Assembly: GCA_902538855.1 (NCBI GenBank)
Contig: CACBGS010000003.1
Location: 1 to 64,000 of the forward strand
Reading direction: 5' to 3'
DNA length: 64,000 nt
Origin: an uncultured Coxiella sp.
GTDB lineage: Bacteria; Pseudomonadota; Gammaproteobacteria; Comchoanobacterales; Comchoanobacteraceae
The notes beneath the pieces were generated by a model. That model did no database searches. It worked only from the letters and a program-made list of their open reading frames with translations, and was not told where the DNA came from. The stretch's first letter is position 1. Every line of letters starts with the position of its first letter. A program made the position numbers and the translations under genes. Shown here piece by piece: positions 11,725 through 21,595 of the stretch.

Positions 11725-12443
11725 CATCACGTATTTGGGTTGGATTTAAGCCAGAAGTAGGCCAAACATATGAGCTTATAGAACAAGCATGTAATCATTT
11801 ACAAGTACTGCGTAAAAAAGATGGTGATAAAATTATATTATTTGATGGTACAAATGGAGAGTACTGCGCACAAATACAGAGTGTTACAAAAAAAAGCGTT
11901 GCTGTATTAGTAGTAAGCTACCATGATGATAAAATCTCAGAGGGCTTAAAGCAAACACTATTTATAGCGGATTGTACAGCACAAAAAATGGCATGGATTA
12001 TACAAAAAGCAACAGAACTAGCCGTACATACAATACAACCAATTAGTTCAATGTATACCAAATCAAAGGCAGGAAAAAATCAAATAACACAAGAAAAACT
12101 AGAGCGGCTGAATAGAATCGCAATCAGTGCCGCAGAACAATGCAGATTAAATAGACTGCCAAAAATACATACCTCACAAAGCCTAGATACTGCATTAAGT
12201 ACTACAACATCAGTAAATTGTTTTATAGGAGCAGTAGATGGTAAGCATCCTTTAGCAATCAAACCGCCAAAAAATCATATTTCCTGGATCATAGGACCAG
12301 AAGGAGGATGGCACCCAGAAGAATTAGCTTACTTTGAAAAACTACAACTTACTAAAATCAAGTTCAGTCCAACAATACTGCGTATGGAAACAGCAGTCTG
12401 TGCAGCATTAACAATTGGAAATATGTATAGTACTATTATTTAA
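11721..12443 (+). CDS. rsmE: 16S rRNA (uracil1498-N3)-methyltransferase RsmE
   Basis: A 240-aa SPOUT methyltransferase that modifies U1498 of 16S rRNA. The knot region carries SWIIGPEGGW near residue 190 and SPTILRMETAVCAAL near the C-terminus, both diagnostic of the family. The N-terminal PUA-like segment ends around residue 70. It overlaps the PBP1A stop by 4 bp and is convergent with the barrel-protein gene, with an 8-bp 3' overlap. Confidence 0.95.
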   Translation: MTSRIWVGFKPEVGQTYELIEQACNHLQVLRKKDGDKIILFDGTNGEYCAQIQSVTKKSVAVLVVSYHDDKISEGLKQTLFIADCTAQKMAWIIQKATELAVHTIQPISSMYTKSKAGKNQITQEKLERLNRIAISAAEQCRLNRLPKIHTSQSLDTALSTTTSVNCFIGAVDGKHPLAIKPPKNHISWIIGPEGGWHPEELAYFEKLQLTKIKFSPTILRMETAVCAALTIGNMYSTII

Positions 12444-13446
12444 TGAGTACTTGTTCAAGTCGTAAGCCACCTACATAGTAGCCATTGGTACTTTGTATTG
12501 TTGAGCTAGTTTTAATAGGTTTTTGATAATACATAGCAGCTACCATATTTAAATAAGAACTTATATTTTGCTTATAGGATACTTCAAGAGTTTTATTTTT
12601 ATCCCTCTTGAAAGCATAGGCAAGGCCAAAAGAGGAGCTTTCACTTATAAAGGGAAGTTTAATGGAAGAGCCAACATCAACACCTACTAAACCATCTGCA
12701 TTATTAAATGCAACCGATGAACTTAATGTAAGCCTATTTATGCTCTTATTGTTAAAGCCAACTAGACCATATTGTGGTTGAGCATATGTTTGACCAAGAT
12801 TATTTCGAGAGTAGTGCAGCCATAACTCTGTGTCGTTTAAGTTATAATAGGATTCTAGAAACAGCGAATGTGTACGATCTGCTGAGGAGCTACCTGAACT
12901 TATTTTATCAATACCAACACCAACAGCGATAAAATGATGCTCACTTAACAAGGAAGTTTGCAAGGCTACAGCAAGATCTGCATTGGTAATAGCAGGTTTA
13001 CTCACGGCATCAGAAAAAGGAAACGGACTGAGGTTATTACCTTTCTTAAGAATATTAGCCTTAACCTTACCAACAGCAGCCTGAGCACGGGTAGCTTTAT
13101 CTAAGATATAGGTATAGCTTATCCTTCCAAGACTAAGGGACTTTGGATCACCAGTTGAGAAAGGTGCAATATAAGGCCCACTACCAGTTTTTATACTGCT
13201 TTCGGTGACTAAGTCTAAGCCTACTTCAGACTTTTTATCAATATAGATATTCGCATTACCTGCTAGCCGCCACGGCACTACAGCGCCACGTATGCTATTA
13301 CCATCACTATTAGTATCGTTACTGCTGGTAGCAAAAACACCACTGATAAGTTTTAACTTAAACTTTTGCTCCAGTGTTGCATAAGAGCATAATGTAAGCC
13401 CAAGAATAGCTGCAATGACAAATCGATATACATGTTTGGCTAACAT
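12436..13446 (-). CDS. Exported beta-barrel-like protein, hypothetical
   Basis: A 336-aa protein when started at ATG 13446, which places a clean signal peptide (LAKHVYRFVIAAILGLTLC, then SYA) at the N-terminus. The rest is a run of alternating polar/hydrophobic strands rich in Gly, Ser, Asn and Tyr, typical of an outer-membrane barrel of roughly 14-16 strands. The penultimate residues LEQVLIK do not end in the usual aromatic. An upstream in-frame ATG at 13473 would add nine residues. A 15-codon open frame (13440-13487) has AAGGAG ahead of it and its stop overlaps the 13446 ATG, so it could couple translation. No specific porin family is recognised. Confidence 0.7.
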   Translation of the reverse strand: MLAKHVYRFVIAAILGLTLCSYATLEQKFKLKLISGVFATSSNDTNSDGNSIRGAVVPWRLAGNANIYIDKKSEVGLDLVTESSIKTGSGPYIAPFSTGDPKSLSLGRISYTYILDKATRAQAAVGKVKANILKKGNNLSPFPFSDAVSKPAITNADLAVALQTSLLSEHHFIAVGVGIDKISSGSSSADRTHSLFLESYYNLNDTELWLHYSRNNLGQTYAQPQYGLVGFNNKSINRLTLSSSVAFNNADGLVGVDVGSSIKLPFISESSSFGLAYAFKRDKNKTLEVSYKQNISSYLNMVAAMYYQKPIKTSSTIQSTNGYYVGGLRLEQVLIK

Positions 13447-13512
13447 AAAAAAACCCCAAGTGACAGATAACATAATAATCTAAGCATATTAAGATGTCCA
13501 CTCCTTAAAATA

Positions 13513-14634
13513 TTAGAGAGTATGTGCGAGATCTATAGAAGTGAAACTCCTATCAAGCTGTGCACAACCTTTAGTTAGCAGCATAACTTTCATAACTTCG
13601 CCCATAGCATCAGGGTGAAGCAAATAGTGGCGAGCTAAATGCAAAGATTGTACTGTATCTATAGAGTGATTATCACATAAATGTGAAAAGGCTTCATGAA
13701 TGCCTGCTATACTCAAAAACTGTTCAAAAGTGGTATACAAAGCTATATCCATAGATAGAGCATATGCTGTTTGAGCAACAGTAGTAAAATCAACATGAAC
13801 AGAAATATCCTGCTGAGTGGGCTGTAACAAGGGGTCTGCATGCTTAGTTTGCTGAGCAAAGCAACTTAAGGTGCCCATACTACGCTCAGGATGGTAATAG
13901 CCAGCACGAGGATAACCGTAATCAAATAAGTATACCTGGCCCTGTATTAAGCACTTACTAATATTGCTTAACCAAGGAGTGTAATCATGTAATTCATAGC
14001 GATAATTAGGATAAAGTGGTAACTCTCTTGCTAAAAATAAGTTTTTTTGTGATATATGCATAGGTTTTTGTACCCAAGAAGGCGAGATACCTGTGCAGTC
14101 TACATGAAGTGCATGTAAACTTGCTTGTTGATCAGAAATTACTAGGGAACATGGTAGTGCATCTAGAATCTCATTAGCAATAATAATACCTTTAAATTCA
14201 GTAGTAAGTTCTGATAACCAGCTTATATTAGCAAATTGAGCAGAAGATAAATGAGACCGGCAATTATCCTGTTGCATAGACCAGCATTTTTTAAATGGCT
14301 CAACACAAAAATACTTAGGAAAACAATCAACTCTAGCCAATGCATTGATTAGACCATGACATAAATCACCACGACCTGGACCAATTTCTAAAATAGACCA
14401 ATCAGGATTATTAAATAGAAATGTAGATAAATGAATAGCTAAGGTTTCGGCAAAAAGAGGGCCTAAGGTCGGTGCAGTATGGTAATCACCTTGAACACCC
14501 TGACGAGTAACTGCTTGCGTATAATAGCCATAAGTATGGTGATACAGGCAATGACGCATAAATTCTGAAAAACAAACTCCCCCAGGGTATTTTTGTAAAT
14601 CCACCAAGCATTCAGGTGAGGAAGTTACAACCAT
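13513..14634 (-). CDS. MidA-type SAM-dependent methyltransferase (COG1565)
   Basis: A 373-aa protein of the family that includes mitochondrial NDUFAF7/MidA, a protein-arginine methyltransferase needed for complex I assembly. The N-terminus has FSEFMRHCLYHHTYGYYT, the SAM site has EIGPGRGDL near residue 82, and IIIANEILDALPC follows near residue 152. The function in bacteria is not well established. It is 10 bp upstream-adjacent to the YadH-like permease and on the same strand, so cotranscription is possible. Confidence 0.88.
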   Translation of the reverse strand: MVVTSSPECLVDLQKYPGGVCFSEFMRHCLYHHTYGYYTQAVTRQGVQGDYHTAPTLGPLFAETLAIHLSTFLFNNPDWSILEIGPGRGDLCHGLINALARVDCFPKYFCVEPFKKCWSMQQDNCRSHLSSAQFANISWLSELTTEFKGIIIANEILDALPCSLVISDQQASLHALHVDCTGISPSWVQKPMHISQKNLFLARELPLYPNYRYELHDYTPWLSNISKCLIQGQVYLFDYGYPRAGYYHPERSMGTLSCFAQQTKHADPLLQPTQQDISVHVDFTTVAQTAYALSMDIALYTTFEQFLSIAGIHEAFSHLCDNHSIDTVQSLHLARHYLLHPDAMGEVMKVMLLTKGCAQLDRSFTSIDLAHTL

Positions 14635-14643
14635 GATACAAAA

Positions 14644-15438
14644 TCACTTTTTCAGACCATAGCCGGTATAGAGAAGATAGTAGCACAAGAAAAAAAGTAA
14701 TAGTGCAATGCTACTCATTACCAATAAACCAAGATGAATATCATGAAAGGTAATACCAATAGCACCGTAACGAAAGGTATCAACCATATAACAAACAGGG
14801 TTTAATAAGCTAATAGACTGCCAAGGTTCAGGAAGGTTACGAATGTCATAAAAGACACCAGCAAAAAAAGATAATGGCGTCAATATAAAGGTAGGAATAG
14901 TAGGAATCTCATCAAACCTTTGTGCATACAAGCCGGTAATCAAACCCAGTAAGCCGAAGACAAAACTAGTAATAAATACAGCATAACCAAAAATAAAAGG
15001 GTGATCTATAACAATACCGGCCATACTAAAAGCAACAATTGAAGCCATACCACCTGCTATAATAGCCCGACAAAAGCCACCAACCATAAATCCAAGCAAT
15101 ATAGACAACTCACCTGCAGGAGAAACCACTAAATCATCAATAGCATGGTGGTATTTTTCAATGAGTACTGAAGAGGCAAGGTTATTAAAGCTTTCAACCA
15201 CAATAATATTCATAATAAGACCAGGAGCAATAAAACTTATATAGTCAACTCCGGCTATTTTACCAATTTTAGTGCCAAGAATTTGGCCAAATACCATACA
15301 AAATAGAAAAGTATTGACCGCAGGGGGCATCACAGACATTTTCCAAATACGCACCACCCGCATTATTTCTTTATAAGCGACGGTACAAAAAGCAGTCCAT
15401 TGTGCTTGATATAAATTTACTTCTGGTTTACGAATCAT
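14644..15438 (-). CDS. yadH: ABC transporter permease, YadH/ABC-2 type
   Basis: A 264-aa inner-membrane permease with about six helices and an ABC-2 signature region (FAGVFYDIRNLPEPWQSIS then LNPVCYMVDTFRYG). It resembles E. coli YadH over its full length. Its first 11 bases overlap the end of the ATPase gene upstream, so the two form one exporter. The substrate is unknown. Confidence 0.9.
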   Translation of the reverse strand: MIRKPEVNLYQAQWTAFCTVAYKEIMRVVRIWKMSVMPPAVNTFLFCMVFGQILGTKIGKIAGVDYISFIAPGLIMNIIVVESFNNLASSVLIEKYHHAIDDLVVSPAGELSILLGFMVGGFCRAIIAGGMASIVAFSMAGIVIDHPFIFGYAVFITSFVFGLLGLITGLYAQRFDEIPTIPTFILTPLSFFAGVFYDIRNLPEPWQSISLLNPVCYMVDTFRYGAIGITFHDIHLGLLVMSSIALLLFFLCYYLLYTGYGLKK

Positions 15439-16348
15439 TGTACAATGCCATTTTTAAAATTTGTTGCAGCTGATTTTGTGTTGGCGCAACAGTTGAATAG
15501 GCAACTCCATGTTGGTGTAGTGTTGAAAGAAGCGTATCAAGAGCCCTATCTTTCGTAACTTTAACAACAAGGTTTTTCTCTTCATCAAAATGATAACTAT
15601 TCGATGCTAAGAATGTCAAATCATGAGGTTTTTCTGTCAAACCAATAGTGAAGTATTGCTCACGAAGATTAGTAATAGCATCATGTATTTTATCATTAAA
15701 GACCAATTTACCTTGGTGAATAATAATAACTTTATTACATAAAGATTCAGCCTCAACTAAGTTATGCGTAGTTAGTAGCACAGTGACATTATTTTTCTTA
15801 AGTTCGCGCAGTATTCCCCATATTATCTCTCTTATTTCTATATCTAAGTTAGCAGTTGGTTCATCTAATATTACCAGTTTAGGCTGCACTACCAGAGCAC
15901 GAATAAGCATTACCATACGCCGCATACCACCAGATAGACTAGAGACAAGCTCATCTTTTTTCTTCCATAATCTCGCTTTTTGCAGTAGCGGTTTAGAAAC
16001 TTTCTCAATAAAATCATATCTTAATCCATAGTAGCCACCGTAGAAAGTCAATGTTTCCATAATAGTAAGAAAAGGGTTAAAGTTGATTTCCTGAGGCATA
16101 ACGCCAAGTAATTGTTTAGCATTGAAGTTATCGCTAACTACATCATGATTAAATATTGATATATTTCCTTTAGTAATAGTACTTAGACCAGTAATCATGC
16201 TTATCAAAGAAGTTTTGCCAGCACCATTCAGGCCTAGTAATACAGTAAAATCACCTTGATCCACGTCGAAGCTAACATTTTTTAGTGCTTCAAAACCATT
16301 AGCATATGTTTTGCTACAATTTCTAACACACAATGCTGATGTAGGCAT
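15428..16348 (-). CDS. yadG: ABC transporter ATP-binding protein, YadG-like
   Basis: A 306-aa ATPase with Walker A GLNGAGKTS, Q-loop in GVMPQE, signature LSGGMRRMVMLIRAL, Walker B LVILDEPTANLD and the switch His in LTTHNLVEAE. The ATG at 16348 (MPTSAL) matches the family N-terminus; a TTG start at 16402 would add 18 residues and lacks a clear ribosome site. A C-terminal regulatory segment follows the nucleotide-binding domain. It pairs with the overlapping YadH-like permease and is divergent from cca. Confidence 0.92.
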   Translation of the reverse strand: MPTSALCVRNCSKTYANGFEALKNVSFDVDQGDFTVLLGLNGAGKTSLISMITGLSTITKGNISIFNHDVVSDNFNAKQLLGVMPQEINFNPFLTIMETLTFYGGYYGLRYDFIEKVSKPLLQKARLWKKKDELVSSLSGGMRRMVMLIRALVVQPKLVILDEPTANLDIEIREIIWGILRELKKNNVTVLLTTHNLVEAESLCNKVIIIHQGKLVFNDKIHDAITNLREQYFTIGLTEKPHDLTFLASNSYHFDEEKNLVVKVTKDRALDTLLSTLHQHGVAYSTVAPTQNQLQQILKMALYNDS

Positions 16349-16448
16349 AGGATAACCAAAAATCAATGGTCCTATTTTGGGCAAAAAGAGAGAAGTTTTC
16401 AAGAGCTTTTGTTATAATATGAAGTATTAAACTAAATTCGGTACAATA

Positions 16449-17525
16449 ATGCAGATGTATCTTGTTGGTGGTGCAGTCAGAGATAAACTACTTGGCCTGC
16501 CAGTAAAAGAGAGAGATTGGGTGGTTGTAGGAGCACAACCAGAAACACTATTAGCGCATGGCTATAAACAGGTTGGCAAAGAGTTTCCTGTTTTTTTGCA
16601 CCCAAAAACACAAGAAGAGTACGCCCTGGCAAGAACTGAGAGAAAGAAAGGGCATGGCTACAAAGGTTTTAGTGTATCTGCTGACCCATCAGTAACATTA
16701 GAACAAGATTTAATGCGTAGGGATCTAACCATCAACGCTATAGCAGAAAGTAATACAGGAGTAATAATAGATCCATACCATGGAGTGCAAGATATCAAAA
16801 ACAAGATACTAAAACATGTCTCTCCTGCTTTTATTGAAGACCCACTTCGAGTGCTTAGGCTAGCCAGATTTGCCGCTAAACTACCAGATTTTACAGTAGA
16901 CAGCACCACAATTAGCTATTGTCGCCAAATTGTACAGGAGCAAGAGCTATTATACTTAACCAAAGAAAGGGTGTGGCAGGAATGGCAAAAAACTTTTGCT
17001 ATGCCAGCACCTTGGCGTTTTATAGAAGTACTGGTGAGTATAAATGCATGGCAACAGTTGATGCCAGCTTGTCAACAGCCTGAAAAGGCAATAGCAAGGT
17101 TTAAAAAAGCTGCTGAAAAGTATAATGACCAAAGCTTATTTTTACTATTAGGACTTGATATAGAAGATGATAAGCAATGGCAACAACAATTACAAACAAT
17201 GGCATTGCCAAAACATTTAGCTGACAGCGCCCTATTAATAAAACTTATCCACAAGGTTTTCAACAGTATAGATAATCCAGAGGAATCGCTATTAAAAAAC
17301 TTATATCGTTGGGATGTTTTTAGGCGAGCAGAACGATTTGAAGAAATAATCAAGTTATTGGGACATATTGAGTCTGCTTCTGAGCAGGCAAATAAATGGT
17401 TAGCGCTTACAGATACTCTTAGGCAAATCAGGCCGAACCAACAAATAGTAGATAAATACCAGGGAGCAGAATTAGCCGCATGGATATATCAACAACGTCT
17501 TGCTTTGTTATTGACAAGTAGGTAG
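16449..17525 (+). CDS. cca: CCA-adding tRNA nucleotidyltransferase
   Basis: A 358-aa class II nucleotidyltransferase that builds the 3' CCA end of tRNAs. It has YLVGGAVRD at the N-terminus, KERDWVVVG, the [10 protein letters not shown] motif and LRLARFAAK. The protein lacks the C-terminal HD phosphohydrolase domain found in the 412-aa E. coli enzyme, so it is the short form. The start aligns exactly with E. coli Cca. An isolated DnaA-box-like TTATCCACA lies within the gene at 17245-17253. Confidence 0.96.
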   Translation: MQMYLVGGAVRDKLLGLPVKERDWVVVGAQPETLLAHGYKQVGKEFPVFLHPKTQEEYALARTERKKGHGYKGFSVSADPSVTLEQDLMRRDLTINAIAESNTGVIIDPYHGVQDIKNKILKHVSPAFIEDPLRVLRLARFAAKLPDFTVDSTTISYCRQIVQEQELLYLTKERVWQEWQKTFAMPAPWRFIEVLVSINAWQQLMPACQQPEKAIARFKKAAEKYNDQSLFLLLGLDIEDDKQWQQQLQTMALPKHLADSALLIKLIHKVFNSIDNPEESLLKNLYRWDVFRRAERFEEIIKLLGHIESASEQANKWLALTDTLRQIRPNQQIVDKYQGAELAAWIYQQRLALLLTSR

Positions 17526-17605
17526 GGGTTAGTTACTATCTGCGCTTGGGCTATATTAAAAGTCGACACCCTTGTGCAATCAAAGATCGTTACCCTGGAT
17601 AAAAT

Positions 17606-18880
17606 ATGTTATCAATAGCATTTGATGAGACTTTCTTTGCCTTAGTGGTAGGTTTTATCATGGCATGGGCTATTGGTGCCAATGATGTAGCAAATGCTAT
17701 GGCAAGCACAGTAGGTGCCCGCATACTAAGCATTCGTCAAGCTGTTATAGTTGCAGCCATATTTGAGGCCCTTGGAGCAATGTTTGCCAGTGGTCAAGTA
17801 ACAAATATGATTCGCTTTGGCATCGTTGATATTGAGCTCTTTGCAGAACAGCCACAACTTTTTGTTATCGGGATGTTTGCTGCATTGCTATCAGCTTCAA
17901 CTTGGTTAATTTTTGCAACACATTATGGCTTACCCGTTTCAACCACACACACAATTATTGGAGCTGTACTTGGGTTTGGCTTGGTAAGTGTTGGACCATG
18001 GAATATAGAGTGGCAGAATTTATTTGAAATTTTCCTAAGCTGGATACTATCACCCTGCATTGCCACATTAATGTCATACATGGTCTTTAAATACATATCA
18101 AAATATATTTTCAATGCCCAAAATCGTTTTCAAGCAGCGGCCAGATTTATACCTAAATGCACAGCATTAGTAAGTATATTTTTTATAAATATAACCCTGC
18201 TAAATGGGCTTGCGCCATTAGGGATACGTCTAAGTAGTTATAATTTATATACCATAGTATTACTTGGAGGTATTTTAGCCTATAGTATCAGCGCTATTAA
18301 AATAAGGCAGCTAACAGGGAAATATGCCAATAAAAAGCAGGCAAATATAAATGAGGTACAGTTAATTGAAGATATGTTTTCAGGTCTTGCAATAATATCT
18401 GCAGCAACTATGGCATTTGCGCATGGTGCTAATGATGTAGCTAATGCCATAGGGCCAGTCGCAGCAATTATTAGTGTTTTAGGCAAGCAGTCTATTCACA
18501 CATCCGAGCAAGCCAGTGTTATACCATTTTGGTTATTACAGCTTGGAGCTGCAGGTGTAGTATTAGGTTTAGTCACATACGGATATCGTATAATGGAAAC
18601 TGTAGGATCAAAAATTACGCAATTAACGCCAAGCAGAGGCTTTGCAGCACAGTTAACAACATCGGTGATTATCATTGTTGCAAGTGCTCTGGGCATGCCA
18701 GTATCAACAACACAAATTATGGTAGGTTCTATTTTAGGTATAGGTTTAGCGAAAGGTTTAATGGCAATCAATTTAGGAACTGTCAGAAGTATTTTTGTTT
18801 CTTGGAGTATAACAATTCCTGCAGGAGCAATTCTATCCGGAGTGTATTTTTTTATTTTAAAACATAATTGGGGTTTATAG
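17606..18880 (+). CDS. pitA: Inorganic phosphate transporter, PiT family
   Basis: A 424-aa inner-membrane protein with about ten helices and two inverted repeats, each holding the PiT signature: AIGANDVANAMA near residue 24 and AHGANDVANAIGP near residue 273. Each repeat is followed by a G-PVSTTHTI or MPVSTTQ element. It imports phosphate with a proton or as a metal-phosphate complex. No PhoU-like regulator is adjacent. The stop codon directly abuts the TTG start of apaH. Confidence 0.95.
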   Translation: MLSIAFDETFFALVVGFIMAWAIGANDVANAMASTVGARILSIRQAVIVAAIFEALGAMFASGQVTNMIRFGIVDIELFAEQPQLFVIGMFAALLSASTWLIFATHYGLPVSTTHTIIGAVLGFGLVSVGPWNIEWQNLFEIFLSWILSPCIATLMSYMVFKYISKYIFNAQNRFQAAARFIPKCTALVSIFFINITLLNGLAPLGIRLSSYNLYTIVLLGGILAYSISAIKIRQLTGKYANKKQANINEVQLIEDMFSGLAIISAATMAFAHGANDVANAIGPVAAIISVLGKQSIHTSEQASVIPFWLLQLGAAGVVLGLVTYGYRIMETVGSKITQLTPSRGFAAQLTTSVIIIVASALGMPVSTTQIMVGSILGIGLAKGLMAINLGTVRSIFVSWSITIPAGAILSGVYFFILKHNWGL

Positions 18881-19669
18881 TTGGCTACCTATGTTATCGG
18901 GGATGTACACGGCTGTTACCAAGCATTACTCAAATTATTTGAGCTTATAGAGTTAAAAGCAAGCGATACTATAATATTCATAGGTGATTTAGTTGGTAAG
19001 GGTAAACAAGAGTGGGAAGTTTTAGCGCTAGCAAAGCAGCGCAATGCATTAATCCTTATGGGTAACCACGATTTACATTTTCTAGCTATCCATAGCAAGC
19101 CAGATAATTTTAAAAAACTATCAGCAGAACAGCAAGATCATCTAGCGTACTATTTAAAAGCAAAATTTGCCTACTGGCATCAAAAGACCGACAGCTTATT
19201 AGTCCATGCGGGTGTCTGGCCAGAATGGAGTTTACAAGATACACTTGCCCATGCAAAAGAATTAGAAAAAGCATTGCTAAGCTGGGATAAACTAAAGCAG
19301 CTAGCTGATAACATGTATGGTAATAAAGAAAATAAGTGGCTTAATACATTAACTGCATGGCCAAGATATAGATGTATAATTAATATCTTAACAAGAATAC
19401 GCTGTATTACTGAGGCTATGGAGATGGACTTGAGCTATACGGGAGATCTAGAGACATTACCACAGGGTAGTAAGCCATGGTACTTATACTCTAAAATTGA
19501 TTGCCAGAGGGTTATTTTTGGACATTGGTCTGCACTACGAGCAAATTCAAGACATAAAAAATTTATATGTATAGACCAAGGGTATATATGGGGAGGTGCG
19601 TTACAAGCGTTCAGGCTTGAGGATGCAGCAGTATTTAGAGTAAGTAATGATGAGTTTGAGTCAAATTAG
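18881..19669 (+). CDS. apaH: Symmetrical Ap4A hydrolase ApaH
   Basis: A 262-aa metallophosphatase that splits diadenosine tetraphosphate into two ADP. Metal ligands appear in IGDVHGCY near residue 6, IGDLVGKG near residue 36 and MGNHDLH near residue 66, with a later GHW. The start is TTG, chosen because MATYVIGDVHG aligns with E. coli ApaH and the codon touches the PiT stop. The usual GDLVARGP is altered to GDLVGKGKQ. It may be translationally coupled to pitA upstream and lies 14 bp ahead of rpiA. Confidence 0.94.
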   Translation: MATYVIGDVHGCYQALLKLFELIELKASDTIIFIGDLVGKGKQEWEVLALAKQRNALILMGNHDLHFLAIHSKPDNFKKLSAEQQDHLAYYLKAKFAYWHQKTDSLLVHAGVWPEWSLQDTLAHAKELEKALLSWDKLKQLADNMYGNKENKWLNTLTAWPRYRCIINILTRIRCITEAMEMDLSYTGDLETLPQGSKPWYLYSKIDCQRVIFGHWSALRANSRHKKFICIDQGYIWGGALQAFRLEDAAVFRVSNDEFESN

Positions 19670-19683
19670 CCAGAGGAGAAGAT

Positions 19684-20343
19684 ATGAGTGTAAAAAAACA
19701 ATTAGCAGCAATGGCATTAAATGAAATACCAAAAGATATTATTCTTGGTTTAGGAACAGGAACCACTGTAGAGGCGTGTATTGATGTGCTAGCTGAGCAA
19801 GCTTACAGGCATCAGGGCTACGTTTTTAGTTCACTAAGAACTATGGAATATGCAAAAAAATATGCTTTAACAGGAGTAATGCTCAATGAAGCCATGAGCA
19901 TTGATATATATATAGATGGTACGGATGAGATAGACAAAGATTTTATTCCACTCAAGGGAGCAGGTGGCGCAATGACAGGAGAGATGTTGTGCGCAAGAAT
20001 GGCTCGTATATTTTGGGTTTTAGCAGAAGAACGCAAAAAAGTAGAGAGGCTAGGAGAAAGTATGCCATTACCAGTAGAGCTAGTTACATGGGCACAGTCG
20101 CATTTTGCTAGATATATTGTTGGACTGGGTGGTAGTCCTGTTCTTAGGTCTGGACTATCAGAGCTAGGGAATCCGATAATAGACTGCCATAATCTTAGCT
20201 TTGCTGAGCCTTATGCTTTAGCCAAAAGTATAGAAGCTTTTCCTGGGGTCATCTCACATGGGTTGTTTGTGAGAAATAGGCCTGAGAAAATCATACTTGG
20301 TAACACAAATAAGTGCTGGGTTGAAGAGAGTAACCTTAGCTAG
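19684..20343 (+). CDS. rpiA: Ribose-5-phosphate isomerase A
   Basis: A 219-aa cytosolic enzyme of the pentose phosphate pathway interconverting ribose-5-phosphate and ribulose-5-phosphate. It has the phosphate loop LGLGTGTTVEA, the catalytic IDGTDEID near residue 80 and LKGAGGAM (usually KGGGGA). The ribosome site GAGGAG precedes ATG by 7 bases. It ends one base before the stop of the convergent DUF2203 gene. Confidence 0.95.
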   Translation: MSVKKQLAAMALNEIPKDIILGLGTGTTVEACIDVLAEQAYRHQGYVFSSLRTMEYAKKYALTGVMLNEAMSIDIYIDGTDEIDKDFIPLKGAGGAMTGEMLCARMARIFWVLAEERKKVERLGESMPLPVELVTWAQSHFARYIVGLGGSPVLRSGLSELGNPIIDCHNLSFAEPYALAKSIEAFPGVISHGLFVRNRPEKIILGNTNKCWVEESNLS

Positions 20344-20344
20344 C

Positions 20345-20815
20345 TTAAACAATACTTTCTTGAGAAGAAAGCTCACTAATAGGTCTTCTTATCTTGCCTT
20401 TATCATCGGCATATAACCAAAAGCCAATTTTTGTCTCACCAACATGCCAGCTCAGTAGCACTTCTTTATCAAGATGCTTGCAAGGCCAACAGACCTTACC
20501 TTGCTCAATATTAGCGACATTGCAGCCGCGACTACTAAGTGCGCTGATCTCATCTTGTATATTAGCTAAAAGTACTTTTAGGCTGCTTACAGTATCAATT
20601 GCTTCATCATCCAGTGTTTCATGTAGCAATAAAAGCTCTTTTTCATTTTTCGGTATAAAGTCAATGCCTGTTTTTCTAAGTTCCTTAAACAGCATTTGTA
20701 TTTGCAGCTGCATTTGCTGAATACGTATAAAAAACGTTTCTAATTCTGGAATCATTTTGTTAGCTTCGGCGACTGTATAGTGTGCCAGCGAAGGAGAATC
20801 ATCTACCATGAGCAT
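20345..20815 (-). CDS. DUF2203 family protein
   Basis: About 156 aa, cytoplasmic and helical. The N-terminus HYTVAEANKMIPELE and the C-terminus (NIEQGKVCWPCK, then SWHVGETKIGFWL and RRPI) match the DUF2203 pattern of EAN-type helix, then a GxVDFP-like and CWxxGE-like block. The family's function is unknown. The ATG at 20815 fits the family start; an earlier ATG at 20866 would add 17 hydrophobic residues with no support. No good ribosome site is visible for either. Confidence 0.75.
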   Translation of the reverse strand: MLMVDDSPSLAHYTVAEANKMIPELETFFIRIQQMQLQIQMLFKELRKTGIDFIPKNEKELLLLHETLDDEAIDTVSSLKVLLANIQDEISALSSRGCNVANIEQGKVCWPCKHLDKEVLLSWHVGETKIGFWLYADDKGKIRRPISELSSQESIV

Positions 20816-20872
20816 AATTATATAGAATAATACTTTAAATATACCGTATTGCCGCTTTAGTGTCAAGCAAGC

Positions 20873-21091
20873 TTAGATGTTTGCAATAATTTTTTGTATT
20901 AAATACAATGCTAAGCTGATTAATAAACATGTGCCGAGAGGAAAATAAAAGTGAAATTTTCCGTCATCACTTTGCCAGTAAAAATCACCAGGTAAACGAC
21001 CAATAGGTAAAAAGCTAAGCCAAGGTAATAAAAAGCTTAAAATAATAAGACCTAAGCCAACCCAAAATAACCAATAAGTGATATCAGACAA
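20873..21091 (-). CDS. DUF2905 small membrane protein
   Basis: A 72-aa protein with two membrane helices flanking the conserved loop GRLPGDFYW, then FYFPLGTCLLISLAL, which is the DUF2905 signature. The start is set at TTG 21091 because GGAGG lies exactly 7 bases upstream; a longer frame from TTG 21109 would bury that ribosome site. The family's function is unknown. It is divergent from msrB and probably cotranscribed with the DUF2203 gene downstream. Confidence 0.85.
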   Translation of the reverse strand: MSDITYWLFWVGLGLIILSFLLPWLSFLPIGRLPGDFYWQSDDGKFHFYFPLGTCLLISLALYLIQKIIANI

Positions 21092-21196
21092 TAATACACC
21101 TCCAAGCAAATAAAACAGCTATGTACAAATAAGGGATACTTGACGAATAAACAGTTTATCAATTATGCTCTAATTAAGACAGCAATGATATGAAAA

Positions 21197-21595
21197 ATGG
21201 ATGCAAAATTTAAACGGCAATTACAAAATAAATTAAGTCCCCTTGCCTTTGCTGTATGCGTACAGGGAAAAACAGAGCCAGCATACTACAATGAAGCCAT
21301 TACAGAAGATAAAAATGAGCATACAATATACCGATGTGTATGCTGCCAACAGGCATTATTTAAGAATAAAAATAAATTTATATCAGGAACTGGCTGGCCT
21401 AGTTTTACACAGCCTATTAGCAATAATGCCGTCAAATATTTTAAGGACTATACTCTTATACAGATGCGAGTAGAAGTATGTTGTGCAAACTGTGGAGCAC
21501 ACTTAGGTCACGTGTTTGACGATGGGCCAACGGCAGAAGGTAAGCGCTACTGTATTAACTCTGTTGCCTTAGAAGTACAGTTAAATGATGAATAA
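21197..21595 (+). CDS. msrB: Peptide methionine (R)-S-oxide reductase MsrB
   Basis: A 132-aa enzyme that reduces methionine-R-sulfoxide. The structural zinc is held by C47, C50, C96 and C99, the catalytic cysteine is C119 in RYCINS, and GHVFDDG supplies the active-site His. There is no signal peptide, so it acts in the cytoplasm. No msrA domain is fused or adjacent. The 3' end overlaps ubiA by 11 bp. Confidence 0.95.
   Translation: MDAKFKRQLQNKLSPLAFAVCVQGKTEPAYYNEAITEDKNEHTIYRCVCCQQALFKNKNKFISGTGWPSFTQPISNNAVKYFKDYTLIQMRVEVCCANCGAHLGHVFDDGPTAEGKRYCINSVALEVQLNDE

Noticed and set aside
17245-17253. DnaA box TTATCCACA in cca
   Set aside because: An isolated 9-mer inside a coding sequence without neighbours; expected by chance at this frequency.
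20355-20371. CTTTCTT-GAG-AAGAAAG hairpin as an rpiA terminator
   Set aside because: Perfect 7-bp stem, but it lies in the DUF2203 coding end and has no T-run.
21509-21514. CACGTG in msrB as a parS site
   Set aside because: Flanks do not match the consensus; the same holds for CACGTG at 26056-26061.
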